From the NCBI GenBank assembly GCA_027946365.1, contig JAPEUQ010000015.1, forward strand, positions 620,001 through 684,000: a stretch of DNA of 64,000 nucleotides. The letters are read 5' to 3'. The DNA comes from Kalmusia sp. IMI 367209 (taxonomy: Eukaryota; Ascomycota; Dothideomycetes; Pleosporales; Didymosphaeriaceae). Numbering within the stretch: position 1 is the first letter of the stretch; each line of letters opens with the position of its first letter. Shown in pieces: positions 1-12,700 of the stretch. A program made the translations under genes and the position numbers. Under the pieces are notes generated by a model. It was given only the letters and a program-made list of their open reading frames with translations, made no database searches and was not told the DNA's origin.

Positions 1-3000
1 TTCCAAAGCCCTGATCACGCTAGGGCGGACCATGACGATGATGCAGATACAGATGGATCTGATCACCAAAATACTCATTATCCCGGCATGGGTAGCTTTC
101 AGGTGGATCCGCAAGCTGGTTCTGGCCTTCACCAGCACCCATTTGGCGGCCTTGGAGGACTTGGAAGAGTTACTGCACCATTTGAGCATGCCGCCAGCGA
201 CCGCAGCCAAACCTCAAGCGTAGGGCCTTCGCGTGGGTTCCCTACTCTTCCAGGTTTGGGCGGCCTGCCTGGTCTGGGGGGCAGCGCTGCATGGTCCACT
301 GGCCAGCAAACCATTGGCACACCTGTTCAAGAACGTGGTTTAAGAGGTGGCCTGGAAGGTATGTTTGGAACTGTAGGCGAAGCACAATCTCCGAGCTTAG
401 CAGGCCTCGGAAGCGGTTCGCTTTTCGGTTCGGGACATGGTGGAACTATAGGCCGCTCGAGTAGGTTGGGATCCTTATTTCCTACTGCTATGCAAGATCA
501 GATGCGAGCGGGAGACCAGACCCGGCCAGCAATCGACGATGCATCCAGTCAGGGTGACCGTCAACAGAGCATGACTGGAACGTTTGGACGCGGTGCATTT
601 GGTGGACAAGCTCCTGGCAGCGCTTTACCTGCTCGTGACACTGACAGCCCGTTTCGGACCGGTCGTAATCCATTTGAAGACTTCTCTGGGGGTCACACCG
701 ACGAAGCTATTGGGTCTGGTTTTGGGCAATCATCAGCAGCTGGTCAGGCCTCAAATCTAGTCACGACTTCTTTATCGATGGCTGCTCTGAACCAGACACG
801 CACTGCTCAGCCCTCCGCCCAAACTCCTGGTATCAACAGTCCAGCTTCGAATTTACCCCCGCAACCTCAGCAGCGCACCATGGTTATGCCGGATAGAATG
901 CGGTGGATTTACCGTGATCCTTCGGGTGGTATGCAGGGGCCGTTCTCTGGTTTGGAGATGCACGACTGGTACAAAGCAGGGTACTTTTCGCCTGAACTAT
1001 TGGTGAAGAAACAAGAGGACCCTGATTACGAGCCTCTGCTTCAACTCATTCGCCGTATTGGCAATTCCAGAGAACCTTTCCTAGTGCCACAGATAGGAAT
1101 ACCGCATGGGTCGCCATCTTCTGCAACGTCAGGACCTACCTGGACTGGGAACGCCCCGGCTGGTCCGAACGGAGGCGCGCAGCCACCATTTGCTAACTCT
1201 TTCCCAAGCTTTGGTACTACGTTGACTGCCGAGCAACAGAATGCTCTCGAGCGTAGGAAACAAGAGGAGCAGTATCTGATGGCCCGCCAGAAGGAACATT
1301 TGGCCCAGCAGCAGGCGCTAGCAAAACAGCAGATGGGCATTGGTTCTCATGGTATTTTACCGCATCAACTCCAACATCATTCGAGCGCCCATAGTCTCCA
1401 GAGCCAACCTAGTTACGGTAGCATCACCTCTCCTGGTGGATACCAACCGTCCCCTAATCAAGCTCCCCTCTCTGGAGGCCCGGCCGTCCCAGGTCTCCTC
1501 GACAACGCCTTCAGACCAACACCTGTTCCTGGCCTAGGACCTATTGGCCCTGGAATCGATACGCTCGGAAACATTAGAGAGGAGGATGTTTCGTCAATGA
1601 TGGATCGACTCAACATCGGCCGCACGACTCAACCATCGTTTGGGGGCGCTCCACCACAGTTCGGACAGCAGCAACCAGACTCCAATGCACATGCCCAACA
1701 GGTTGTCCAAATGCTGAACGATCGTGCTCGCCTTCAGCGGGAACAAGAACAACATGATGCTCTGCAACGAATTGGTCAAAACGATCAGCAGTCTGCTCAA
1801 GCCTCTGCAGATCGATTGCAGCAGTTTCAAGACCTTAGGGTACAGACCGATCTAGGTCAGCACTCTACGGGTGTGCCCCCTTCCGAAGGCATATCTGGAA
1901 AACCCTCCGCTCCTGCTCCCGATCAATCTCATGTGCATCTGGACACCGAACATCCTCAATCGCAAGAAGGAAGGGCTCATGCTGCTCACTTGGAAGAAGC
2001 AACCTCTACTAGGACTGAACCGCTGTCTCTGACTGAGCAGGTACAGAAAGCTGCCTCGGCAAAACAAACGCCTCAGCCCCAGTCCGCTTGGAACAAAGTC
2101 GAGCCGGCTATCCATCCCTTCCCTCCGCCGCCTTCCCAGTCGCCACTGCCTGCACCTGCGGCGCAAAGGAAACCCATCGTCGCTGACTCACTCGCGGGTG
2201 AATCACGATCCCGTTCCGAGACACCTTCAGCAGACACCCCCAGTGCTTCAATTGCTCCGTGGGCCAAGGAACCATCAGAAGCGCCTCGCGGACCGTCGCT
2301 CAAGGAGATCCAGGAAGCAGAGGCCCGAAAGGCTGCCGAACGCGAGGCAATCGCTGCGACAGCTCGTCGTGAAGCATATGAGAAGGAGCTGGCGGCACAA
2401 GCGCAAGCTTCAGTACCACAACCCGGTCTTCCTTCAAGTTCCACATGGGCAAGTGGGGCTTCGGCTTCACCAGTTACACCTGGAGCGGGAAGTGCGTCTG
2501 TCTGGACCAAGCCGCTCGCGGGCAAGACCCAAGCCCAATCAAGTGCCGCGGCAAAGAAGACCTTGCAACAGATCCAGAAAGAGGAAGAAGCCCGCAAACA
2601 ACGGGCGGCCGCCCAGGCTACTGTGAATACCTTTGGCGCTCCTACCCAGAGCCTGGCTTCCGGAAAACGATACGCTGATCTTGCTAGCAAGCAGACAGCT
2701 CCTCTCCCAGCTACTGGAGGCGGTGCCTGGACGACTGTAGGATCAAGTGGCAAAGCTAAGGCCCCGGTTGCGACTCCAGCTCCTCCTCCCGCCATTCGCT
2801 CGGCCAGTAGTGGTGTAGTACCTGCTGTCGTGAAGAAACCTACCGTAATCCGTAGCACAACAGGCAGTCAAGTTGCTGGGCAGGTTAATGCACAAGAGGA
2901 ATTCAAGAGGTGGGCTCTGGGCGAACTTCGTGGTGATCTCAACAGGAGCATTAATGGTAAGTGCTTAGTAATCTTTGCCTATTCTTCTTTCGCTAACAAA

Positions 3001-3323
3001 GAACAGCCGAGGACTTCATCGCGTCCCTTCTCATCTTTCCCCCTGATCTCGAGCTGATCACCGAGTCTGTCCATACTGCTACGAACAATATCGACAGTCG
3101 CCATTTTGCTGAAGAGTTTCTGAGACGCCGCAAGTTGGCTGATAAAGGAATCGTCGACGAGCGCAACACGTCGAGTCCTGCTGAGAACAAATCTGGTGGT
3201 GGTTGGAGCGAGGTCGCCAAGAAAGGAAACCCGAACGCACAACAGCAACAGCAGCAGCACAACACGCTTGATAGTGGTGCCTTCAAGGTTGTTGCTCCCA
3301 AGAAGAAGGGATCGAAGCGTTAG
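1..3323 (+). CDS. GYF-domain protein (SMY2/SYH1-like), 5' end outside the window
   Basis: The frame is open from base 1, so the start lies upstream; 1090 residues are visible. Exons are 1-2956 and 3007-3323, split by a 50-bp GT-AG intron. A GYF domain lies at about residues 300-363 of the visible part, with the signature WIYRDPSGGMQGPFSG followed by W-YKAGYF; this fold binds proline-rich peptides. The N-terminal third is rich in Gly, Ser and Phe. A Gln-rich coiled segment follows the GYF domain, and two charged helices (SLKEIQEAEARKAAER and a later LQQIQKEEEARKQR) resemble those of yeast Smy2/Syh1 relatives. The C-terminus is lysine-rich (APKKKGSKR). Family members act in mRNA and translation control and in COPII-linked traffic; the exact role here is inferred. 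Read without splicing, the protein would end falsely at 3057. Confidence 0.85.
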
Positions 3324-3978
3324 CGACATTGAGAGGACTGGAAACATAGTGTCTAGGAACCTAAGAGGAAAGCTGAACGTGTGCCACTTCGGAGGTCCAG
3401 AACAATGAGTGTTTGAATCAAAAGCTTGGTCGGTACTTGAATGATGTTTCAGATTGTGTCAACAAACCCTGTCGAGGACGATGTCAAGGCACTCGTTGAT
3501 CAATATGGATCGAAGAGTAATTGAAGATAGATGGAGGAGCATCGAATCTGACAATGGTATCTGCAGTATGTCTGTATGCTTGCTTTGTTGGTAGCGGATG
3601 TAGCATTCTGTAGATTAGTCAGAAGTAGGATCTTCAACCTGCTATAGCACGATTTGACAGAACCATGAAGCTTGAGTCGCTGCGACTCGTAGCTGTGATG
3701 TTGACTAAAACTCGTTCGTAAATTTCGCTCTCCATGACAACGGGCAAACACTACTTTTCAATATGTTTTGAATGAAATCTGCATCTGTATCGTTGATAGA
3801 AATAAATCAAATTCACAGAGACATGGCCAAACACTACTACTTGGGTATACACAAACACCGACTCTCCTGCTCTAACATGACATCTCTGCCACTACCATGC
3901 GCCGAGAAATCCTGCTACTAACAAAACCAAAACAAACGCCACGATGCATTGCTCATAGTCATCAATAGTGCTTCTAAA
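3324..3978. other. Intergenic, convergent 3' ends
   Basis: This spacer separates the GYF gene from SPC24, which points toward it. It is A+T-rich, has only short random ORFs, and presumably holds both 3' UTRs. I see no gene in it. Confidence 0.6.
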
Positions 3979-4677
3979 TTACATAGTCCGCCAAAAGTAG
4001 TTTGTGTAGAAGTTCCTCGAGAACTTGGGATCGATGTTGACGACGTGGACATCACCCTTTGCAGCGTTACGGATGACGGCCTTGTTGTACTGTCCGGTGG
4101 TAGCATCGGCTTCGACGTCGATGCCGAGCGTGCGGTAGACTTTTAGCTTTAAGCTGCGCATTGTGTCAGTAAGGGCTCTTCTGGGGTCATGTGGATTAGG
4201 TATAACGTACACCGTGGCATCCTCCTCGGGCCCCTTCTCCCTTTCTCCGCCCTCTACGCCCTCCGTTTCGAGATCCCCTAAGACACCACCTAACCTGCTC
4301 AGTTCGCCTTCTAGCCGCTCGCCTTCCATCTCCAGATCGCTTGCTTGCTTTGCGATTTTAAATTTCTCAGTGTCTAGGCGTAGGATCTCTGCTGCGTGGG
4401 TGGTTGGGTTGTGTTGCGACAGTGTGTGGTTGTGGTTTGACGAGAGAGTTTGGTGCGTGCGGTTCAGGCGCGTGAGAGTGGACTGGAGGGAGGAGATGTG
4501 CTGGTGGCGGAAGGAGGAGAGTGTTGAGAGGGAGTCGGAGATGCGGAGGAGAGAGGAGCGGTCGCTGTCAAGCTTGAAGTGCGATGTGCATTGTGCGATG
4601 AGCTGGAACATTGATTAGCTATATCAAAGACAAAATGGAGGGGGGCGTACGGATGCGGGGTCTTCGTCGAGAAGCAT
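3979..4677 (-). CDS. SPC24: Kinetochore protein Spc24
   Basis: Three exons (4677-4651, 4602-4211, 4153-3979) give 197 residues. The start MLLDEDPAS is the family-typical N-terminus and is joined to LIAQCTSHFK across a 48-bp intron. The middle is coiled coil with the conserved pattern LDTEKFKIAKQASDLEMEGE. The C-terminal globular part carries LKLKVYRTLGIDVEAD, NKAVIRN and DVHVVNIDPKFSRNFYTNYFW, which are diagnostic of Spc24. In the NDC80 complex Spc24 pairs with Spc25 and anchors the outer kinetochore to the centromere side. The second intron (57 bp) is a multiple of three without stops, so an unspliced reading would carry about 19 extra residues just before LKLKVYR. The gene is divergent from FIS1. 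Confidence 0.93.
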
Positions 4678-5029
4678 TTTGACGGCGAGGTAGAAGTCGC
4701 GTGGGTCAATTCAGTGGATTTGTAGAGTTTTGGGTGAAACAGAGTAAGGTGGTGTGGAGTATGCTTCGTTATGTGGTGTCGACGATGCAATGCGCGTGGG
4801 ATGTTGACATGTGGTGTTTGGTGGCCCGAGCGCTGCACGGCAACGGGCTGGGCTGCAGCTTCCGCCACAGCGCGCGGAGCAGTGCCACGAGCGTACGTCA
4901 CTCACCACCGAAAGTCACCCGCACCCAACATTGGATCCTTGCCGCCTGGACTGTTGGACTTCTAATTGTCTGTGCCATAGCGATCAATACAGCTCCTCGA
5001 AACTTCGCGACGAAGCACACACCTACAAT
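4678..5029. promoter_or_regulatory. Divergent promoter region of SPC24 and FIS1
   Basis: The start codons of SPC24 (minus) and FIS1 (plus) are 352 bp apart, so this short stretch must hold both promoters and 5' UTRs. No clear TATA box is visible, as is usual for housekeeping genes. Confidence 0.55.
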
Positions 5030-5599
<570 letters not shown>

Positions 5600-6450
5600 G
5601 GCTGTAAGAGCTGTGGGACAATGGACGGTGAAAGTTTGTGTGCTGTGACATCTTCTGCAAGGTTTGCATAGGCGTTGGAGGTTCCAACTTGGCTCTAGAT
5701 TGTACAGTATCGAGACTTTTGGGAGCTTTGCATCCAGGGCATAATATATCTATTTTCTACTTTGGAAGCCGAGGAGCATGGAAATGTGATATTGTGTCAC
5801 GTCACAAAAGACGGATGATTGCATTGTGATACTTCCTACTCCAGGTACGATGAGCTGTCCGCAGGTGAGTGGTAGAATGTAGAACCACATAGAAAGCCGA
5901 AGAAGGTTGCTCAGAGTCACTGAACAAACTGAGACAATCGTGCCTGACTCAAACAACGAAACCGCACAGATGTACTTCATCTTTGCGACTCTTTTACTTG
6001 ACCTTCCCTTCTCTACTTCGTCCACGGTCCTGGTCAAGGGCGCCTCACGGAATCATCGGCGGTTCCTGGGCCGATAACGTCGATCCCGCTCTGCGACAAC
6101 GTCACTGGCCGAGCTCACCATTCAAGGAACGAAAACTGGTCGCGGCTCACAGTTTACCTTTTTCCCGTCCCACTCCCCACGCGGCCTTATCCAAGCTATC
6201 TGCGTCACTCGCATGTGTTCGCAGCTGCACGACGCCACAGCTCTCCAGTCACTACTCGCAGGCGCATGACAAGCCCTCTCGGCCCTGCACAACAAATCAT
6301 CGAGCTCACCGGCAGCTTCCTCTACTGCAAACCATTCCGTGAGTGTCTTTCTTTCCTTGTAGGCACCCTTTAGCTATACTCACACTGCCTAGTCGCCACC
6401 TAATACCTACTACCTCTCGAACCTCCCCCTCCCGCAGATCGTACCCCACC
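5600..6450. other. Intergenic, 3' of FIS1 and 5' of the RING gene
   Basis: About 0.85 kb with no credible gene. The last 300 bp are C-rich and pyrimidine-rich, consistent with promoter and 5' UTR of the downstream RING gene. Short ORFs here lack recognisable features. Confidence 0.5.
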
Positions 6451-7940
6451 ATGAGCGAATCGACACAAGCCCAGCCAGCAAGCGCTGGCCGGCGGGAGAT
6501 GATGTTCTGCCATGAATGCCACGATGAGTGGTATCGCGACGAGCATGGCATCATCTGCCCAGAGTGCGATTCAGAGTTCACCGAAATCGTAGGTACACCT
6601 TCAGCCCTGCCGAAAGGCGCGGCTTACCACACGGGTCGCAGTGTGTTGACCGAAGTCACAGATAGAGGAAGGAAACGATCCGCGCGATCACGACATGTTC
6701 GACCATGAGCATAGCGATGACGACGACGATTCGATGCCCTCGCTGGAAGAGGCTGACCCGAACCACCCGCTTCACAACCATAACCCTTTTCGGGACGACG
6801 ATGACCCCCCAGAGGCAGACATCAGCTCCATGCGTTTTCGAAATGTTGGACCTGGCCACTTCCACGTCCAGGCTACGATACATCGTACAATCTCCCCTGC
6901 AGCGTTTGGTCCGAATGGCAATGGCCCGACCACGATGGGCGGCATCACCTCGTTCCTCACAAACTTGCTGCAACGCAGTGCTCAGCAACAACCTCAGGCT
7001 GAGGCAGGCGACGGTCAGGGCGGTTCAGCACCACGGTCTGGACCTGGAGGGGCACCACACGTGCATCGGTTTACCTACTCTTCTGGCGCGCGTCTGAGTC
7101 CTCGCGATGGTGATAACCCAGGCCCGCGGCTGGAACCTGTGGATGATATAAATAAGTCAGTCTGTTGAGACTAACGTATTGTTCGGCTGCTAATACGATC
7201 GCAGTGTCCTCGCTAGTCTATTCGCAGCTTTTGGAGACCCTGCACGGGGCGGCGCGGGTCAGGACAACGCCCATGACCACGAGCATGATTTTGGTACCAT
7301 GCCTATCAACCCACTCCTAGGTTTTTTGGCTGCTGTAGGTGCGCCCGGTGGCCAGCACGGAGATTTTGTCACTTCTCAAGAAGCCATGGATCGGATCATC
7401 TCACAGCTCATGGAACAAACGGCAACCAGCAACGCTCCAGGGCCGGCCTCCCAAGCTGATATCGATGCCTTGCCGCGGAAGAAAGTCACGACAGAAATGC
7501 TTGGTTCTGATGGCAAAGCAGACTGTAGTATATGTATGGATGAGGTCATGCTGGAGGAAGAGGTCACAGAGCTGCCTTGCAGACATTGGTTCCATCACCA
7601 GTGTGTTTCTGCGTGGTTGAAGGAGCACGACACATGTCCTCACTGTCGAAAAGGCATCACAAAGACCGAGGAGAACGCATCTAGAGACGCATCGAGTGGA
7701 AACGCAACGTCTTCTGCGCGGGATCCTGTCGCATACATGCCCGGTGCATTTGGGATTCCTGGAGAAGGCAACTTGGGCAACCCGTTCCGTATGGCAGGGT
7801 TACCAGGAAATGCAATAGTGCTACCACGACCACCTACCAACAGCGATAACGACCACTTGGGGTCCGAATCCAATTCGAACGAAGACACGACCGGCGGTGG
7901 AGGTGATGGGGACCGGGCTCGGAGGAGTTGGTGGCCCTAG
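6451..7940 (+). CDS. RING-H2 E3 ubiquitin ligase (RNF115/RNF126-type)
   Basis: Exons 6451-6588, 6662-7155 and 7205-7940, with introns of 73 and 49 bp, encode 455 residues. The start has a good context (CACCATGA). A small N-terminal zinc finger, FCHECHDEWYRDEHGIICPEC, matches the BCA2-type finger of RNF115/126 ligases. The join to exon 2 restores FTEIIEEGNDPRDHD, followed by an acidic linker. The RING-H2 domain begins near residue 318 (CSICMDEVMLEEE, CRHWFHHQCVSAWL, CPHC), giving a complete C3H2C3 ligand set. The C-terminus is Gly/Asn-rich and disordered. Proteins of this layout transfer ubiquitin from an E2 and are linked to quality control of cytosolic and membrane-derived clients; the substrate here is unknown. 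Confidence 0.9.
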
Positions 7941-9756
7941 AAGTCACCATTGCTTGCTATTTCCTGAGTTGCGCTGATCTATTTACAATCTAGCGAGAGA
8001 CCGAGCTCGAGTCCGCGTCGGCCGACGGAGCAGGACGGCTTCTGAGATTCGAGATGGGTTGGAGGAGGTTCTCACACATTTACGACGACACCGGCGTACT
8101 GGGTGAAGCTAGGTCGAGGTATCGAGCCCTGAGTCGCCCCCCAGGAAGCACAATGCAGACGCAGAGGTTTTGGGGAAACACCTTGACTTCCTGCTTTCGC
8201 GGGCCATTGTTGGTTAGCGCATGCACTTCTGGCGTTGGACAGAGGGAAACCGTTTTTCGGCGTATGATCGCATATTTCCCCAATTGTTTGATTAGCGTTT
8301 CCTTGTCCATAGTTTATTTCTAGTCCCCATGATCTTGTTCTGTGTCATGTACAATGGTCCTGTAGAAAGAAAGGAAGGGTTGGGCAGCACGTCTAGGCGT
8401 TGGGATGATGCAGAGGGCTAATAGTATCGGGTCCAAGGCACGAGAAATCCAAGAAAGTGCTCATCAACGGTCGAACAAGGCGTTGCATGCGATTCACAAC
8501 TGCTGTCAAGCGTATCGCTAGCCGTGCTACCAGGCATGACGGCGCCTGTCACGGACGCCCTGCACCTTGGGCTTTTCTTCGTACAATTGCATTCCGGGCA
8601 GGCAGATAGATGAGCAGCACAGACAAATGCACCGGGCCTTGATTGCCCATTGCAAGGCGATTCACCAAGGGCAACGAAGAGTTTGCATGCTGCGAACAGC
8701 TCTCTGTCCCTCGGCACGGGGCGCACGATGGGTGGTGATGTGCATGAAGCTGTGGAGCTTGTGGCTGGAACTCACGAGGTTGCACCAAGCACGCGAACGT
8801 GTACCGTTTGGCTGGCTGGCGCGGCGGGCGGGTATGCAGGGTCTGGAGAGGCCGTCCCGACTCCCGCTGCAGTGCCAGTTGGCAGCGCCATTTGTCAGTC
8901 GCAGGGCCAGAAGCGGTTGTTGCCATGATGGACTGTTGGACTGTTGGACTGTTGGACTGATGGACTGTTGGACTGATGGACTGATGGACTGATGTGTTGG
9001 TTATTTCTCGACGTAGCACCACCTGTCCTGGGGCTCGCGAATCCCCTGTATTGACCGCCTCTTCGACGTGCCCGGGGGGGCCACTCTTTTCCAGTCGCCA
9101 ATCTGCACAGACAGTGCGGCGCCCGACAACGCATCCACCCCCCGGTCCCTTCGCGCGGCATGGATGCTTGCCTTTCATCTCTTGCCGCCAGCGTGGTCGG
9201 GCGCGAGGTGGGCAATCCATGGGAGGACGCGCCCGGCTTCACGATGCTCGACGGCGTGTGAGAGGCTGCCCTCGACCCTCGGACTCGAAACATCCAAGGC
9301 ACAGCACATGTTCCTGCGTCACTGCTTCAGAGTGGAAGCCTGAGGACCCGTCCGCATAATAAGTAGACTGCCATGGTACCGCGTGGAGACGACTCACCAC
9401 ATGGAACCCCGTGCTCGCCCATATGTCAACGAGCTGTGCACGCTGGCACCGTCGGACACGCTGGAACATCCATCCCACGCTCCTCTTAATCAACCGCGCC
9501 CGCCGTAGATAGCCCTTCTCTCATTGCCGTCACGAGGGCCCTGTATTGTCTGATCTTTTACTTTTCCGCGCGTCGCCACGTCAAAGGCCGTGATTGGCAC
9601 CCCCCGGGCGCATCGTTTTTTGCTGCACGTACATGGCGTTTATGCCCCGTACATAAAGACCAATACCTTCGCTGTGCTCGCGCTCTCGCTTGAGAGAATC
9701 AGGAAAGAAAATTTGATACGCTAGCAGTTGCTATCAGTGCTGAGCTGCATATCATC
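7941..9756. other. Long G+C-rich intergenic region upstream of the coiled-coil gene
   Basis: About 1.8 kb. Several overlapping ORFs on both strands (for example 8549-9220 minus) have Pro/Arg/Gln-biased translations, no known motif and no consistent splicing, so I treat them as chance. An octamer repeat lies at 8931-8994. A TATA-like ACATAAAGA near 9650 may serve the gene starting at 9757. Confidence 0.5.
8931..8994. repeat. Octamer tandem repeat GACTG(T/A)TG x 8
   Basis: Eight head-to-tail copies of an 8-bp unit, GACTGTTG or GACTGATG, fill exactly 64 bp. The T/A variant position is interspersed. It lies in noncoding DNA between the RING and coiled-coil genes. An octamer is not a multiple of three, which also argues against this being coding. 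Confidence 0.9.
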
Positions 9757-12700
9757 ATGCCGAGCTTTGGAAGGAGTCGGTCGAGCTACGAGTGAGTTCC
9801 TCTTTTACTGCACCTTTCTTGCATCGTCCCCTCACCCTTCACGCCTTCATTGCCTTTCGCTCCGGTAAGCACGCAAGCACCTTTCTGCTTAGAGGCTTGT
9901 GACACTCCCTCGGCGCCCCAATTGCTCCCCACCTTCTCGAACCAGCAGCTTCCTGCCAACTGGCGGTGTGGTGTTGTCGTTTGTTTACCAACCCTCCGAG
10001 AGACTTGACACTGACACCCCCGCCCACAGTGCATCTGCCAAAGAGCAGAAGCAGATCCTCGCAGACATCAACGCAGGGTCCCAGAAGTTTGGCCGCAAGC
10101 TTCTTACTCGCCAGCCGAGTCATAAAAGAGAAAAAAGCAACGAGACCATCACCCCCGTGACAGTCTTGCCCGAGCAGCAGCAGCAGCAGGAAGAACGCAG
10201 AGGACGAAAGTCGACCAATCCGACCCGCCCGAAGCTTCCCAAGCGCACCAGCAGTATGAGGAGGGCGTACAACTACTTCTTCGGCGGCACCACGCCGCAG
10301 CAACCGCCTTCACCCACGTCGCCCGTCACCACGGAGACGGTGAACAGTCCGCCGGCAGACAACAAGTCGGCACGCGATGTCGGTGTAGACACGCCACCGC
10401 AGACACCCGCTCGCGAGACGTCGAAGGCTGCCGAGGCAGAAGGTGCAAGCGGAGAGTCGGAGCAAGCTGGTAAGTTGGGGCGTCATAAGCATCTGCGCGT
10501 CTTTCACTCGGTTTCACTCGCCAAAGGCCCTCCACCGCTAACACTTTGCCCCACCAGACACCGAACCGCCATCGCCCAGCGCGGACGACCCGGCCGACGT
10601 CCAGGTCGAGAAACTGCGGAAGAAGCTGCAGAAAGTGCAGGCAGATCTCGAGGAGGCGCACACGACTGTCAAACGACAGGACGACACAATCTCCGGCATC
10701 GAGGAGGAATACAAGGAGCGGGAGAGGGGCTTCGAAGAGAGGGAGTCCACTCTGCAGCAGGACAAGAAGGACCTGGAGGAGCACATGGTTAGTATCGTTG
10801 TGCAACAAGTCCGAGAAGCAAAAGCAAAAGAAAGGCACACTGTCGTAGAGGAGTGTGAAAAGGAATTCGAAGAAAAGATGGTGCAGGTCAACTCCGAGCG
10901 CGACGCCCGCGAGGCAGAGTTGAAGCAAGAGATCCAAGAGCTTCAAGACCGTGTCAAGACTCTCGAGGAGGAGATCGCGAGCCTGCGCGCGAACCAGGGC
11001 GAGGCGGTGCCGAAGGCGGATCTGCAGGCTAAGGAGAACGAAATCGCTACCCTCACCTCGGACAAGACGTCTGCAGAGGAGTCACTCGCAAAGGTAAGTC
11101 GCATGAGGTCACACAATCTGTCTGGAAAATAAGCTAATCAATTGTTCCCTTGCACAGGCCAACTCTGAGCTAGAGGAACTCCGTGCAGCAAACGCAACTC
11201 TAGAAGAGGAAAAGGGATTCCTCGTGCCCAAGACCGAATTGGACGCGCAAGCCGAGGTCGTTGCCACTCTCACGTCCGAGAAGACTGCAGCCGAGGAAGC
11301 GCTGAGCAGCTTCAAGGAGCAAGTCGAAGGGCAGCTGTCCACACTTCGGGAAGAGCTCGAGGCGGAGAAGGCAAGCCACACCGAAACCACCGGGAAGCTC
11401 ACCGTGAAGAGCGATGAGCACAGCAAGCTACAGGAGGAGCACGATGCACGCGGTGTGGAAAGCGAGGGACACAAGACCCGGATCACCGAACTCGAAGCAG
11501 TAAGTTCCCCCATACTATCCGACCATAGGTCAAAAGCTCGGAGACTGTCATTGTATATACTGGGGTCACTCAGCCGACAATGAGTATCCCACTTATAGAT
11601 CGAGTACCGTACATTCAAAGCACGTGCTAACTATAGTCGTTAGTCTATTGCCACTCTTGAGTCTGCTAAAGGCGACATCTCTGGCGAAATCGCGACCCTG
11701 CAACAGTCTGTGGCTGAGAAAGAGGAGGCCCTCACGGCAAAGCTCGCCGAGCTCGATGCCTCCAAAGCCGAGGCCTCTAGCAAGGCCGAAGAGCTCGCCA
11801 GCGCCACTCAGGCACATGAAGCCACAAAAGGCGAGCTCCAGACCCACCAAGCGAAGGTGACAGAGCTGGAGGAGGCTCTCAAGACGGCCGAGCTCTCTAA
11901 AGGCGATGCCGAAGAACTTGCGAGCAAGATTACGACATTGGAAGCCGACAAGGAGAGCGCAACAAAGAATGCCGAAGAGCTGGCCAACAAGATCGCAACG
12001 TTGGAGGCTGACAAGGACAGCGCACTCAAGGAAGCCGAAGATGCCAAGCTTAAGCTCGAGAGTTTGACTACGGAGAAATCGGATCTAGAGAAAGCACTCA
12101 GTGAAGCCAAAGATAGCTTAGCAACTGGCGAGTCGGAAGTCCAAGATTTAAAGAGCCAGATTGAGAGTCTTGCTGCGGAGAAGACGCAATTGGAGAGCTC
12201 TTTGAAGGAAGCTACTGACAGCGTTGCTGCCGCCGACTCCCAAGCACAGGCCGCGAAATCTGAGGTCGACAGTCTGTCCGCGAAAATCAAGGAACTCGAG
12301 ACTTCTGTTGCCGAAAAAGACGAGGCTCTTACAGCTGCTGAAAGTGCCGCCCAGGGCAACTCTCAGGGCCTTCTGACCCAGATTGATGAACTCAAACAAT
12401 CTTTGGCGAGCAAGGAAGAAGAGCTTACCAATGCCGCCAAGTCTGCAGATTCACAGAAGGAGGGCTTGGACAAACAAATTGCCGATCTTCAGCAATCATT
12501 GTCAGCGGCTCAGAGCGAAGCCGAATCCAAACAGCTTGAGCTCACCCAGAAGGCGGAAGCACTTGAAGCTGCCGAACTTGCCGCAAAGGGCGATGCCGAA
12601 GGACTTGCTACCAAGATCACAACGCTTGAGGTATCCCTCAAAGAGGCACAAGACAAGGAACAGGCATCTTCCAGTGAGCTTGAGACCCTCCGAGGCGACC

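Noticed and set aside
2073..2858. 261-codon ORF antisense to the GYF gene
   Set aside because: It mirrors a Pro/Ala/Ser-rich coding strand, has no motif, and is a frame shadow.
8549..9302. Overlapping ORFs in the 7.9-9.7 kb spacer, including QSISPTVHQS-type repeats
   Set aside because: The repeats come from translating the octamer array; no splice logic or domain.
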